Made by a program: the position numbers and the translations under genes
Source of the DNA: Ectobacillus sp048976805
Lineage (GTDB): Bacteria; Bacillota; Bacilli; Bacillales; Bacillaceae_G
Direction of reading: 5' to 3'
Assembly (NCBI GenBank): GCA_048976805.1
Contig: JBHGUR010000098.1
Span: 5,881 to 69,880, forward strand
DNA: 64,000 bases
The notes under the pieces: generated by a model
What the model was told of the DNA's origin: nothing
Database searches by the model: none
The model's input: only the letters and a program-made list of their open reading frames with translations
Shown here: piece after piece, positions 16,891 to 25,599 of the stretch
How positions within the stretch are numbered: position 1 is the first letter of the stretch
Layout: every line of letters begins with the position of its first letter

Positions 16891-16906
16891 TCCATTCCCT
16901 CCGCTT

Positions 16907-17125
16907 CTATGGCAAAATTGTTTCTTTTTCGTAAATTACAAAGCCGGCGCTGCCGCGAATCTTTTTCTTTTCATACAATGTTATCTCTTTTAAGTCGGGC
17001 AAACGCAAAAAGTATTTTTTCAGTTCAATTTCTGCCGCGCGAAATGCTTTTTCTTCATTTTCGGCAACAACGACAACAGAAATTGCATCTGTTGCCGTAA
17101 CCGCTTCAAAACGATATAGCTCCAT
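16907..17125 (-). CDS. DUF3906 family small protein
   Basis: This encodes 72 residues of alpha/beta character (MELYRFEAVTATDAISVVVV) matching the DUF3906 proteins found within sulfate assimilation operons of the B. cereus group. Function is unknown. It has no signal or membrane segment. Its fixed position between sulfite reductase and sumT suggests an accessory role in sulfite reduction or siroheme delivery, which is inference. Confidence 0.8.
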   Translation of the reverse strand: MELYRFEAVTATDAISVVVVAENEEKAFRAAEIELKKYFLRLPDLKEITLYEKKKIRGSAGFVIYEKETILP

Positions 17126-17133
17126 ATGGCCTC

Positions 17134-18756
17134 CTAGGAAACTACGACTTCTTCTATAATATCGTCAAGCGTTTTTTGCAAGCTTTCGATGCCGACGCGG
17201 CCAACGAACGCGAAAAACGATTCGCCTGGCAGCTTCTCTTCTTTAAAGAATGTTAAAAATGCCAATAATACCTCTGGCAAGTCTTTGCCGTCGATTTTCC
17301 CTTTTAACTTCTCGTTATATTTGCCGCCATTTAAAAGCGTTCCGCCGACATAAATTTCAAATGCCTCAATCATTTGCTTATCTTTCGTTTTCATTTTAAT
17401 GCCCTGCAAGCCGATATCGGCAATTTGCCGCTGGCCGCATGAATTCGGGCAGCCGACCATATGAATGCGGACCGGCACGTCAAGCGCTACATTGGCATCC
17501 AAATATTCCGCGATAGAACGGAGGCGTTCCTTCGTTTCTACTAATGCGAGATTGCAATATTCAATGCCCGTACAGGAAACCGCATGACCAATAAACGACT
17601 CCGGTTTTGCCGTAATTCTTTTGAATAGCGGCTCTTCGAGAAGGCTTTCTACCTTTTCAGCCGGTACATTTGGAATAATCAAATTTTGCGAGTTGCACGT
17701 GCGGACGTCGCCGTTTCCGTACTGTCTTGCGATTCTGGCAATCTCAAATACTTCATCCGCGCTCAATCTGCCGACAGGCACGTTAAAGCCGGCATAATAT
17801 AAGCCGTCCTGCTTTTGCTCATGCACGCCGTAGAAATAGCCGGCATTCCAGCCCTGCACCTCGTCCTTTCCTTTAGAAGGAAGCTCTCCCGTATATTCGA
17901 ATAGCTTTTCTTTAAACTTTTCTACGCCCCAGTCCGCCACTAAAAACTTTAAGCGGGCAAGATGGCGTTTTTCCCGGTAGCCATAGTCGCGAAAAATCGT
18001 CGTAATCGCAATCGCAACTTCTTTCACCTGCTCAGGCCGTACAAATACATCCAATGTTTGCGCCAAAAACGGGCGAGATGATAAACCGCCTCCGACCTTT
18101 ACATGGAAGCCAGCCACTTTTTCTCCGTCCAGCTCCTTTGTTGCCGGCGTAAACGACACGCAGTTAATTTCCGCGTTCGCAGCGTTATATGTGTTGGCGC
18201 TAATTGACATTTTATATTTGCGCGGCAGATTGGAAAATTCCTCGTTATGCTGAAAAAATTCGTATACTTCCTTTACAATCGCAGTCGTATCGAATAATTC
18301 GTGGCGGTCGATGCCGGCCAATGGATTTCCGACAATATTTCTCGTAATATCTCCGCACGCGCCGGCAGACGATAAACCGACTCTTTCTAACCGCTTGAAA
18401 ATATCAGGAATTTGCTCAATGCGCAGCCAGTGAAACTGAATCGCCTGGCGTGTTGTAATATCAACTACATCGCGGCCGTAATCACGGCCGATAGCAGCTA
18501 ATGTTTCCACCTGCTCGTTCGTTAAAATGCCGGATGGGACGTTCACGCGCATCATAAAGTAGCCGTCTTCCTTCGGGCGCTGCAAATACAAGCCTGCCCA
18601 TTTAAACAAGTCCCACTGCTCTTGCGGAATAGAGTCGAATCCATTTTCCGCATAATGCGGTATATCTTTAAAAACTTCAAGACCATCCTTTTCCAGCTTC
18701 TTTTTTTCTGTTGCATTCAAATTCGGGTTATCCGCCCACACTTTTTGATAGCTCAT
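17134..18756 (-). CDS. Assimilatory nitrite/sulfite reductase (siroheme, 4Fe-4S)
   Basis: This 540-residue enzyme reduces sulfite to sulfide with six electrons, most likely from ferredoxin or flavodoxin, since no flavoprotein subunit gene is adjacent. Two NIR/SIR ferredoxin-like half domains and two siroheme domains are arranged in tandem. The cluster-binding cysteines are CTGIEYC (near residue 395) and CPNSC (near 432). It is the single-polypeptide type seen in the B. cereus group rather than the CysIJ type. Operon position after the APS/PAPS genes supports sulfite over nitrite. Confidence 0.9.
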   Translation of the reverse strand: MSYQKVWADNPNLNATEKKKLEKDGLEVFKDIPHYAENGFDSIPQEQWDLFKWAGLYLQRPKEDGYFMMRVNVPSGILTNEQVETLAAIGRDYGRDVVDITTRQAIQFHWLRIEQIPDIFKRLERVGLSSAGACGDITRNIVGNPLAGIDRHELFDTTAIVKEVYEFFQHNEEFSNLPRKYKMSISANTYNAANAEINCVSFTPATKELDGEKVAGFHVKVGGGLSSRPFLAQTLDVFVRPEQVKEVAIAITTIFRDYGYREKRHLARLKFLVADWGVEKFKEKLFEYTGELPSKGKDEVQGWNAGYFYGVHEQKQDGLYYAGFNVPVGRLSADEVFEIARIARQYGNGDVRTCNSQNLIIPNVPAEKVESLLEEPLFKRITAKPESFIGHAVSCTGIEYCNLALVETKERLRSIAEYLDANVALDVPVRIHMVGCPNSCGQRQIADIGLQGIKMKTKDKQMIEAFEIYVGGTLLNGGKYNEKLKGKIDGKDLPEVLLAFLTFFKEEKLPGESFFAFVGRVGIESLQKTLDDIIEEVVVS

Positions 18757-18768
18757 CGTTTTTCCCCC

Positions 18769-19362
18769 TTAAATTAATGCCCGTTTTTGTAAATATTGAA
18801 TAATTTGCTCGGCGCACTCTTCTACAGAATATAGATGTGTGTGAATCGTTACTTCAGGCTGCTTTGGCTCTTCATACGGGGAATCGATTCCGGTAAACTG
18901 CTTGATTTGCCCGCTGCGCGCTTTTTCATACAAACCTTTTGGATCGCGTTTTTCGCATTCCTCAATTGGGCAATGCACAAACACTTCGATAAACTCATCT
19001 TGTGCAAGCAGCTCGCGCACCTGCTTGCGGTCTTCGCGAAACGGGGAGATAAACGCGGTTAGTACAATGATGCCGCCGTCTACAAACAGCTTTGCCACTT
19101 CCCCGATGCGCCGGATATTTTCGGTTCGGTCATGCTCGGAAAATCCTAAATCTTTATTTAAGCCGTGGCGGATATTATCGCCATCGAGCACATAGCTGCG
19201 GATATTTTGTTCAAACAGCTTTCGCGCTAGCGCATTGGCGACCGTTGACTTGCCGGATGCCGATAGCCCTGTAAACCATAGTACGAAGCTTGAATGGCCG
19301 TTTTGGCTGCGGCGCTCCTCCTTTGAAACAGACGCCGCATGCCAAGTAATATTTGTTTCCAT
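18769..19362 (-). CDS. cysC: Adenylyl-sulfate kinase CysC
   Basis: This 197-residue enzyme phosphorylates adenosine 5'-phosphosulfate to PAPS. A P-loop GLSASGKST lies near 32-40, and the family motif VLDGDNIRHGLNKDLGFS near 58-75. The length is typical. It lies 12 bases after sat, with GGAGGAG before the ATG. Confidence 0.93.
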   Translation of the reverse strand: METNITWHAASVSKEERRSQNGHSSFVLWFTGLSASGKSTVANALARKLFEQNIRSYVLDGDNIRHGLNKDLGFSEHDRTENIRRIGEVAKLFVDGGIIVLTAFISPFREDRKQVRELLAQDEFIEVFVHCPIEECEKRDPKGLYEKARSGQIKQFTGIDSPYEEPKQPEVTIHTHLYSVEECAEQIIQYLQKRALI

Positions 19363-19374
19363 TTGTTCTCCTCC

Positions 19375-20523
19375 TTACGTTGTCACCGTTTCTTTTTTCA
19401 AGCCGCGAATCAATACTTCCACCACTTCTTTGCGGCTGAACGTGCTTGGCGGCAATTCTCCTTTGCGCAGCAATTCCCGCACCTTCGTTCCTGATAAAAT
19501 CACACGGTCTTTTTCTTCATGTGGGCACGTTTTAGCAGAAGCCATTCCTTCGCACTTTGTGCAATAAAAGCTATGTTCAAAAAACAGCGGCGTAATGCCT
19601 AGCTCTTCCGGCGTGAAATTAGAGAAAATTTCCTGCGCTTCGTATGTGCCGTAATAATTGCCGACGCCAGCATGGTCGCGCCCGACGATAAAATGGGTAC
19701 ACCCGAAGTTTTTGCGCACAAGTGCGTGGAAAATCGCTTCGCGCGGGCCTGCATAGCGCATCGCCGCCGGAAATACCGCAAGAAAGACGCGGGACTTTGG
19801 ATAATATTTTTCTAGCAGGACTTCATAGCTTTCCATTCGCACATCGGCCGGAATATCATCCGATTTCGTTTCGCCAACAAGCGGATTTAAAAATAAGCCG
19901 TCAACCGTCTCAAGCGCTGTTTTTTGAATATATTCATGCGCGCGATGTACCGGATTGCGCGTTTGAAACCCAACAACCGTTTTCCAGCCAAGCTCTGCAA
20001 ACTTTTGTCTTGTATCGGCTGGATCTAAATGATAAGAAGCAAAATTTGCTTTTGGCACGCGTTTTATAAGCGTAATCGCTCCACCGACATATACATCCGG
20101 GCGTTCTAGTACCTTTTTCACGCCTGGATGTGCTGTCTCTGTTGTTTTATATACAAATTGCGCTTCTTTTTGCTTATCAGGGATGTATATATCCTCAACA
20201 CGCACTACACCGTAAGTGATGCCGTCTTTTATTAAGCGGACTTCCTCCCCGATTTGCAGTTCGTTTGCTTTTTCTTGCGTTACCGGCAATGTAATCGGGA
20301 TACTCCACACCGTTCCATCGGCAAGCCGCATGTTTTCGACGACAGCCTCATAATCCTTTTTTGTTAAAAATCCTTGCAGCGGGCTGTATGCTCCTGTTGC
20401 AATCAACTCAAGGTCACTAAGGGCTGTAGCGTCCAGTTCAATTTCCTTGTTGATGTGTGAAACTCCATATGTTTTATCTACCCGATTTATTAACGTTCCT
20501 CCATGTGCAGCAATATGACTCAT
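19375..20523 (-). CDS. sat: Sulfate adenylyltransferase Sat
   Basis: This 382-residue enzyme activates sulfate with ATP to APS. Motifs QTRNPVHRAHE (near 193-203) and GRDHAGVGNYYGTYEAQ (near 285) provide the HxxH-type nucleotide site. Cys-x2-Cys and Cys-His residues near 325-345 (CTKCEGMASAKTCPHE) probably bind zinc, as in some bacterial and archaeal Sat proteins. Its start overlaps the cysP stop by four bases. Confidence 0.94.
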   Translation of the reverse strand: MSHIAAHGGTLINRVDKTYGVSHINKEIELDATALSDLELIATGAYSPLQGFLTKKDYEAVVENMRLADGTVWSIPITLPVTQEKANELQIGEEVRLIKDGITYGVVRVEDIYIPDKQKEAQFVYKTTETAHPGVKKVLERPDVYVGGAITLIKRVPKANFASYHLDPADTRQKFAELGWKTVVGFQTRNPVHRAHEYIQKTALETVDGLFLNPLVGETKSDDIPADVRMESYEVLLEKYYPKSRVFLAVFPAAMRYAGPREAIFHALVRKNFGCTHFIVGRDHAGVGNYYGTYEAQEIFSNFTPEELGITPLFFEHSFYCTKCEGMASAKTCPHEEKDRVILSGTKVRELLRKGELPPSTFSRKEVVEVLIRGLKKETVTT

Positions 20524-21581
20524 CTTGCAATTCCTCCTGTTTCATTTTTTTTCGCGCCTTTTAATAAACTTGCGACCCCGATTGTCGCTATGCTTCCTGC
20601 CGCCACGATAAATACAGAATAAACATCGCTTTCTAGCAGCAGCTTAACAAACGAATACGAAAGCAATAGCGATAAAAAGGGAGCGACAAACCATACTTTT
20701 AACATCTGGGTGACAACTTGCTTTTGAAATACTTTTGCTCCTTGCTGCGCTGAGCCAATTCCAATAATAGCCGAAGTCGTAATTTGTGCAATCGGCAATG
20801 GAATTCCAAACAAAGCTGCTGTAATGACAAGAAGCGAGCTGGTCGCTGATATAGATATGCCCTCCATTAAGGAAACGGACGTAATTTTCTTGCCGTTCGT
20901 TTCCAGCACCTTGTTTCCTAATAAAATGGCTCCGAGCGCCACGAAAATCCCGCCCAACAGCGTAGCGGCATTCATGGAAAGTAAATGGGCGCCCACTAAT
21001 GGCCCGACTGCGTTCGCTACATTTTTCATGCCGGCAGAATAGGCTTCAAAAAAGCCCGTTAAGATGACGAGAAATGTAAACAACGGGCGCCATTTTCTAT
21101 TTTCCAAACCGGGATACTTGGAATTAAGGCGGTGAATCAGCTTTCCGACAGCATACGTAATGCTAAACGCCACAACCGGAGTTATAATCCAAAACACCAT
21201 GACAAACAACAGCTTTCCAACAAATAACACATGGTACGCAATTCCGACGCCGGCAACCGCCCCGACTGTAATTTCGCTTGTAGACAGCGGAATGCCAAGA
21301 ATATTCGCTACAAACAATGAAAGCGTAGCTGCAAGCAAGGTCAGCACCACAACCTCTATCGTAAAAATTTGGTCAGGAATAATGCCCGAGCTAATCGTTT
21401 TTACAACCCTTTGTCCTCCAAACACAGATCCTAAAATAATAGCTGTACCGCAAATGAGCAAGGCGATGGATTTTTTCTTTAAGGCTCCTGAAGCATAAGC
21501 CCCCCCCATCGAAGCTGCCGCACCGCTTGCGCCGATATTTATTGCAAAAAACAACGCGATGCAAAAAGCAATGATCAGCAT
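20520..21581 (-). CDS. cysP: Sulfate permease CysP (PiT family)
   Basis: This 353-residue, about 11-helix transporter of the inorganic phosphate transporter fold carries the duplicated signature regions (GANLxANA-like stretches: INIGASGAAASMGGAYASGA and MKNVANAVGPLVGA). In B. subtilis CysP of this family imports sulfate. Its place between cysH and sat supports sulfate here. Overlap with sat couples translation. Confidence 0.9.
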   Translation of the reverse strand: MLIIAFCIALFFAINIGASGAAASMGGAYASGALKKKSIALLICGTAIILGSVFGGQRVVKTISSGIIPDQIFTIEVVVLTLLAATLSLFVANILGIPLSTSEITVGAVAGVGIAYHVLFVGKLLFVMVFWIITPVVAFSITYAVGKLIHRLNSKYPGLENRKWRPLFTFLVILTGFFEAYSAGMKNVANAVGPLVGAHLLSMNAATLLGGIFVALGAILLGNKVLETNGKKITSVSLMEGISISATSSLLVITAALFGIPLPIAQITTSAIIGIGSAQQGAKVFQKQVVTQMLKVWFVAPFLSLLLSYSFVKLLLESDVYSVFIVAAGSIATIGVASLLKGAKKNETGGIAR

Positions 21582-21596
21582 AATGTTCTGTCTCCC

Positions 21597-22298
21597 TTAC
21601 TGATGGAGGCCGCACTCCGTTTTTAATGTACCCGCCCATCTGCCAGAACGGGAGTCCCCTCCCTCTTGAACAGGAAGTGTACAAACCTCGCAGCCGATGC
21701 TCGGATAGCCTTGATCGTGAAGAATGTTATATGGCAATTCGTGTTTATAGACGTAGCGCCAAATTTCTTTCCATGTCCAATGAATGAGCGGGCAAATTTT
21801 AATAGATAAGAAACGATGGTCTTGATTCACAAACTGCGTATTCTGACGTGTCGGCGATTGCTCCCTCCTTAATCCGGAAATCCAAGCCTTGCCCGTTTGC
21901 AGCACTTCTTCTAGCGGCTGAATCTTTCTTATATTGCAGCAGACGTTCGGCTCCCTTTTCCATAAAGAGGCGCCATATTGCTCCTCCTGCTCCTTGAGGG
22001 TGAGATTCGGCTTTTGCATAATAATGCGCAGCTGCGGAAAACGCTGTTTAATTTTTTCGATTGTTTCATATGTTTGCGCAAAATGCAGCCCGGTATCCAA
22101 AAATACAATCTTTGCATCGGGCTTAACTTGCTGGATCAAATGAATGAGGACTATTCCTTCAATTCCAAAGCTGCAAGCATACACAACCTCTTCCCCGTAA
22201 TGATTGTAAGCCCATTTTAAGACGGACAGCGCTCCTTTCGTTTCATCTTCTTCTGAAAACGAAAGAGAGTGCATATCCCATGTTTCATACGTGAGCAT
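21597..22298 (-). CDS. cysH: Phosphoadenylyl/adenylyl-sulfate reductase CysH
   Basis: This 233-residue thioredoxin-dependent enzyme reduces PAPS or APS to sulfite. The N-terminal PP-loop-like region precedes the cysteine pairs VCCNIRK (near 122) and GCEVCTLP (near 205), which bind a 4Fe-4S cluster. The catalytic Cys is in the terminal KTECGLHQ. The cluster-containing form can use APS as well as PAPS; the presence of cysC suggests both routes. AAAGGAGGAAG precedes the ATG. Confidence 0.93.
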   Translation of the reverse strand: MLTYETWDMHSLSFSEEDETKGALSVLKWAYNHYGEEVVYACSFGIEGIVLIHLIQQVKPDAKIVFLDTGLHFAQTYETIEKIKQRFPQLRIIMQKPNLTLKEQEEQYGASLWKREPNVCCNIRKIQPLEEVLQTGKAWISGLRREQSPTRQNTQFVNQDHRFLSIKICPLIHWTWKEIWRYVYKHELPYNILHDQGYPSIGCEVCTLPVQEGGDSRSGRWAGTLKTECGLHQ

Positions 22299-22321
22299 GT
22301 TTCTTCCTCCTTTTGCAATAC

Positions 22322-22360
22322 AAAAAGGCGGTCTTAACCTATATAGGTTAAAACCGCCTC
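22322..22360 (-). terminator. Large hairpin between yezD-like gene and cysH
   Basis: On the minus strand GGCGGT..TTAACCTATATAGGTTAA..ACCGCC is an almost perfect 34-bp palindrome followed by TTTTTG. It can end the S-box/yezD transcript or attenuate readthrough into cysH. The symmetrical core could also bind a repressor as DNA. Confidence 0.7.
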
Positions 22361-22381
22361 TAGTTTTTCTAGTCAGCGCGT

Positions 22382-22525
22382 TTACTTTAGTCTCACTTTT
22401 TCGTTGCGTTCTAGCTGGATAATTTTCCCGTCTTGTACAACGAGCGTGATAGAGCCGTACTTCATATCCTTAAGCATCATTTTAATCTTATTGATTACAT
22501 CTTGAAACTGCTCTTCTCCCCCCAC
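22382..22525 (-). CDS. yezD: YezD-like DUF2292 small protein
   Basis: This encodes 47 residues (MGGEEQFQDVINKIKMMLKD followed by MKYGSITLVVQDGKIIQLER) matching the DUF2292/YezD family. Such proteins often accompany sulfur genes in Bacillaceae. The start is GTG 22525, seven bases after AAGGAGG; longer frames upstream have no ribosome site and run into the riboswitch. It is the first gene behind the S-box leader. Function is unknown. Confidence 0.8.
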   Translation of the reverse strand: MGGEEQFQDVINKIKMMLKDMKYGSITLVVQDGKIIQLERNEKVRLK

Positions 22526-22587
22526 AACAGTCCCTCCTTCTCTATTGAAATGCTTTTTGCGAGAAAGGCGCAGCCTTTTCCTGCCCC

Positions 22588-22612
22588 AAAAAAACCTTTC
22601 CATTTCGAAAAG
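22588..22612 (-). terminator. S-box expression-platform terminator
   Basis: On the minus strand CTTTTC-gaaatg-GAAAGG is followed by TTTTTTT, between the SAM aptamer and yezD. Folding of the aptamer with SAM should favour it. Confidence 0.65.
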
Positions 22613-22634
22613 ACTGTTGCGGTAACGATCTTAC

Positions 22635-22738
22635 CTTATCTTTCAAAATGGGTCCCATTTTGCTGGAGTTAGCACCTTGCTTTTATAAGCAGGTTGCCGG
22701 GCTTCTTTGGGCCAGTTCCCTCCACCGCTCTGGATAAG
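22635..22738 (-). promoter_or_regulatory. SAM-I (S-box) riboswitch aptamer
   Basis: The minus strand carries the S-box landmarks in order: P1 CTTATC ... GATAAG, then CAGAGCGGUGGAGGGA, ACUGGCCC, GAAGCCCGGCAACC and AAGGUGCUAACUCCAGCA. It should turn off yezD and the cys/siroheme genes when S-adenosylmethionine is plentiful. Confidence 0.95.
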
Positions 22739-22750
22739 TAATTTATTTGT

Positions 22751-22778
22751 ATTTTATCATAATTATGAGTTTTTTCAA
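22751..22778 (-). promoter_or_regulatory. Promoter of the S-box transcript
   Basis: On the minus strand TTGAAA (22773-22778) and TAAAAT (22751-22756) are 16 bases apart, about 10 bases before the aptamer. Confidence 0.6.
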
Positions 22779-22798
22779 TCCTACTTTTCCGATAAACT

Positions 22799-23380
22799 TT
22801 AATTATTTTTCATTTTAGTCATTTCCGAATTATAAAAAAATTCCTCAATTTCTTCTAGAGGCAGCACCTTAACTCCCTTTTTCTTCATCAGCGCCAACGC
22901 CTCCTGTTTTTCTTTTTGTACCTTCCCGCCTGAAGCATCTTCAATTACCGTCACCCGGTACCCTTTTCTTCTAGCCTCCAGTGCAGTGCTGCGTATGCAC
23001 GTCTCTAAAAACGCACCGGCCAATATAATATTTTTAATTTTGTACTCCTGTAAATATACGGCCAAGCGATCATTTGTAAAAGCGCTGTTGCGGCATTTAG
23101 AAAAAGCAACATCATTAACGAGCTTCAGGCGCTCATCTAATAGTGTCCCTTCTGTCCCTTCAATGGCCGCCCCTTTTTTGCTCCATTTTCCAACCCAGCT
23201 CCGTTCAGGGTATTCTGTTGTAATATAAACCACTTCCATGCCTTTTAAGTGTGCTTTCGCAATCGCCCTATTAATATTGCACAGCAGCACAGGAATTGAT
23301 ACCGTTTCAACCGGAAATGCGGCATTTTCTCCAGTAAAGTCCTGTTGAATATTCATTACAATCAACGCAGAAGTGCCCAT
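22799..23380 (-). CDS. Isochorismatase-like cysteine hydrolase
   Basis: This 193-residue protein has the isochorismatase/nicotinamidase fold with a Cys-Asp-Lys triad: Asp in NIQQDF (about 12), Lys in AFSKCRN, nucleophile Cys in GAFLETCIRSTAL (about 125). ATG 23380 is chosen for its AAGGGAG site and family-like start. The substrate is unknown; relatives cleave nicotinamide, carbamoyl or isochorismate groups. It is a single gene upstream of, and transcribed toward, the S-box promoter. Confidence 0.85.
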   Translation of the reverse strand: MGTSALIVMNIQQDFTGENAAFPVETVSIPVLLCNINRAIAKAHLKGMEVVYITTEYPERSWVGKWSKKGAAIEGTEGTLLDERLKLVNDVAFSKCRNSAFTNDRLAVYLQEYKIKNIILAGAFLETCIRSTALEARRKGYRVTVIEDASGGKVQKEKQEALALMKKKGVKVLPLEEIEEFFYNSEMTKMKNN

Positions 23381-23496
23381 GCTTGCTCCCTTCTTCTCTC
23401 GTAAAAGCTTTGCTGCTTTCATTATATTCAGCAGAGAACAATTATCGCTTTGTTGCATAGAAAAAAACAGAAGCTGGGCGGGTTTCGATGAAATAG

Positions 23497-23556
23497 AAAA
23501 AGGTGTGCCTAAAGAGCAGCATTATGCGCTGCCTTTTGGCACACCTTCTCTCATCT
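23497..23556 (-). terminator. Terminator downstream of lysA and oppA remnant
   Basis: On the minus strand GGTGTGCC and GGCACACC enclose an inner GGCAGC/GCTGCT stem, and the whole is followed by TTTTTCTATTT. Confidence 0.8.
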
Positions 23557-23571
23557 TTTATTGCGAAAAGC

Positions 23572-23712
23572 TTATTCTACATACGCCCATTTATAGCTGT
23601 AATCTCCGCCAAAGATATGCTTATACACATTTTCACATACGGCTTTAGCACTGTAGAGAAGTCTTGTTGGTAAATCGGGGGAATCGCCGCTTCATCCAAT
23701 AAAATTTTTTCA
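23572..23712 (-). pseudogene. C-terminal remnant of an OppA-type peptide-binding protein
   Basis: Immediately after lysA, and overlapping its stop codon, the minus strand encodes YEKILLDEAAIPPIYQQ in one frame. After a one-base loss in an A run (near the PYVK-VYK junction) it continues VYKHIFGGDYSYKWAYVE and stop in another frame. This is the characteristic C-terminus of oligopeptide ABC transporter substrate-binding proteins. About 46 codons survive. There is no start or other domain, so this is a dead fragment joined to lysA by deletion. Confidence 0.7.
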
Positions 23713-25026
23713 TACGAGTTCACTTGTTCGCATGCGGTCTTTTCTAATCAAATCTTCGTAAGATTCTCTTTCTACAACCAATTGAGCCTGGCCATCTTTA
23801 ACAAACACAACAGCAGGTCTTGGAATGCGGTTATAGTTGTTTGCCATAGAATATCCATATGCGCCTGTGCAGGATACAGCCAGTAAATCCCATGAAGCAA
23901 CCGGCGGCAGCTTAATATCCCAGATGAGCATATCGCCGCTTTCACAGCACTTTCCGGCAATCGATACCGTTTCCTCCGGCTCTTCATTGGCACGATTTGC
24001 TAAAATCGCCTCGTACTCGGCATTATAAAGGGCTGGCCGGAGATTGTCCGTCATTCCCCCGTCAACCGCGACATATTTGCGGATGCCTGGCACTTCCTTA
24101 ATGGATCCAATTGTATACAGTGTTGTCCCCGCATCGCCGACAATGCTGCGGCCCGGTTCAATCCAAATTTCCGGAAGCGGATAATTTCGCTTTGCGAATT
24201 CCTCGCGTACAGCTTCCGTCATTTCTTTAACATACTGCACGACAGGAAGCGGTGTATCTCCTTCCGTATAGCGGATGCCAAAGCCGCCGCCCAAATTTAA
24301 AATCTTCATAGAACGCCCCGTTTCAGAACGGGCTATATCTAAAAAGGCCGCTAAAATTTCAATCGCACGGATAAAACCGTCCGTTTCAAAAATTTGCGAT
24401 CCGATATGGGAATGAATGCCAAGCACATGGTAATTCGGTTTCATTACAGCAATTTTCATAGCCTGCATAGCTTGGCCGCTGGAAATGCCAAAACCGAATT
24501 TGGAATCGTCTTGGCCGGTTGTAATATATTCATGCGTATGTGCTTCGACTCCCGGTGTAACACGAAGCAAAATGTTTACAACTTTTCCGCGCTCCTTCGC
24601 CAAATCATGGAGCACTTCCAGTTCAAAAAAGTTATCCACAACGAAACAGCCGATATCAGCTTCAAGTGCCATAATAAGCTCGGCTTCTGTTTTATTATTG
24701 CCATGAAAATGGATACGTTCCGCTGGGAAGCCGGCTTGCAATGCCGTATACAGTTCGCCTCCCGACACGACGTCTAAAGACATGTTTTCTTCCTCAACAA
24801 TACGGCACATTTCGATGCACAAAAACGCCTTGCTCGCATAGGCTACTTGGTAAGAAAAGCCGCTTTCGGCAAATGCGCGGTTAAACGCGCGGCACTTTTC
24901 CCGCAATAACGCCTCATCATACACGTAAAGCGGTGTTCCATATGTTTTAGCAAGCTCCGTCGTATCACACCCGCCAATTTCCAAATGTCCTCGTTCATTT
25001 ATGCGGCTCGTGCCGTGCATATACAT
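23710..25026 (-). CDS. lysA: Diaminopimelate decarboxylase LysA
   Basis: This 438-residue PLP enzyme converts meso-diaminopimelate to lysine. The PLP lysine is in AYASKAF (about 64), GIHSHIGSQ and LNLGGGFGIRY bind phosphate, EPGRSIVGD lies near 300, and the CESGD motif supplies the active-site cysteine. ATG 25026 has AAAGGAGG seven bases upstream. It is controlled by the lysine riboswitch at about 25600-25795. The leader between them now carries two repeat elements. The final residues (RTSELV) may derive from fusion to the oppA remnant. Confidence 0.94.
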   Translation of the reverse strand: MYMHGTSRINERGHLEIGGCDTTELAKTYGTPLYVYDEALLREKCRAFNRAFAESGFSYQVAYASKAFLCIEMCRIVEEENMSLDVVSGGELYTALQAGFPAERIHFHGNNKTEAELIMALEADIGCFVVDNFFELEVLHDLAKERGKVVNILLRVTPGVEAHTHEYITTGQDDSKFGFGISSGQAMQAMKIAVMKPNYHVLGIHSHIGSQIFETDGFIRAIEILAAFLDIARSETGRSMKILNLGGGFGIRYTEGDTPLPVVQYVKEMTEAVREEFAKRNYPLPEIWIEPGRSIVGDAGTTLYTIGSIKEVPGIRKYVAVDGGMTDNLRPALYNAEYEAILANRANEEPEETVSIAGKCCESGDMLIWDIKLPPVASWDLLAVSCTGAYGYSMANNYNRIPRPAVVFVKDGQAQLVVERESYEDLIRKDRMRTSELV

Positions 25027-25046
25027 CACAATTCCTCCTTTATATA

Positions 25047-25162
25047 AAAAGCGAAACCGGCTCGTTTAGCTCTGGAAGGCAGAGGTTCTCCGCACGAAAA
25101 GGCGCTTTTTGCCTTTATGGGCGGAGGTTCTCTGACAGCAGGAGCTAGCCGGTGCAGCTAGA
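25047..25162. repeat. 116-bp interspersed repeat (REP-like), copy A
   Basis: The sequence runs AAAAGCGAAACCGGCTCG ... AAGGCGCTTTTTGCCTTT ... GGAGCTAGCCGGTGCAGCTAGA. A near-identical copy is at 50855-50970. It has internal symmetry (GAGGTTCTC twice around a GGC/GCC hairpin). Ten bases later the first ~31 bases are repeated (25173-25203). It lies in the lysA leader, ten bases above the ribosome site. Confidence 0.8.
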
Positions 25163-25172
25163 TTCCACCTAT

Positions 25173-25203
25173 AAAAAGCGAAACCGGCTCGTTCAGCTCT
25201 GGA
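25173..25203. repeat. Partial second copy of the REP-like unit
   Basis: AAAAAGCGAAACCGGCTCGT and the following bases to TCTGGA repeat the beginning of copy A. The same full-plus-partial arrangement is seen at 50855 and 50976. Confidence 0.7.
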
Positions 25204-25312
25204 AACTGCCTTTATATCCGTATTCTGCTAAAAAAGCCTATCTTTCATTTCTAACATCAGCAGTTATTTGGAGCACCGCGCTCGCTGCCAATTTATACTT
25301 TCCTAAAGTATA

Positions 25313-25515
25313 GGCTCTGTTAAAGACCAATGTTGATTTTGATATAACGTATGTCTGTGCATTACGGCTATGCAGAAATTGCAACCTGCACTTCTGTTCT
25401 CCCTCTGGTTTTCCTTTGGACGAGGCAAAATTGGGCCCTAACCGTTACTGCGCATGGCTGGGAGCACTCTCCCCCTAAAAAGAAGAGGCTATCAACACTA
25501 ACGTTTAACACAGCC
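25313..25515 (+). mobile_element. MITE-like element, long class, in the lysA leader
   Basis: This 203-bp element has ends GGCTCTGTTAAA and TTTAACACAGCC and is flanked by the 8-bp duplication AAAGTATA (25305-25312 and 25516-25523). It inserted between the lysine-riboswitch terminator and lysA, directly at the end of the terminator's T-run. Confidence 0.88.
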
Positions 25516-25523
25516 AAAGTATA

Positions 25524-25560
25524 AATAAAAAACGCGCTGAACAATGTCCATACGCGTTTC
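25524..25560 (-). terminator. Lysine-riboswitch terminator
   Basis: On the minus strand AAACGCG-loop-CGCGTTT is followed by TTTATTTAT. It lies downstream of the L-box aptamer and is its likely expression platform. Confidence 0.8.
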
Positions 25561-25599
25561 TATCGGAAAATAGAAGGGCGCAAGTATCCCTTTTTCCTA

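Noticed and set aside
25047..25203. Possible CRISPR array
   Set aside because: Only one full and one partial unit, no regular spacers and no cas genes.
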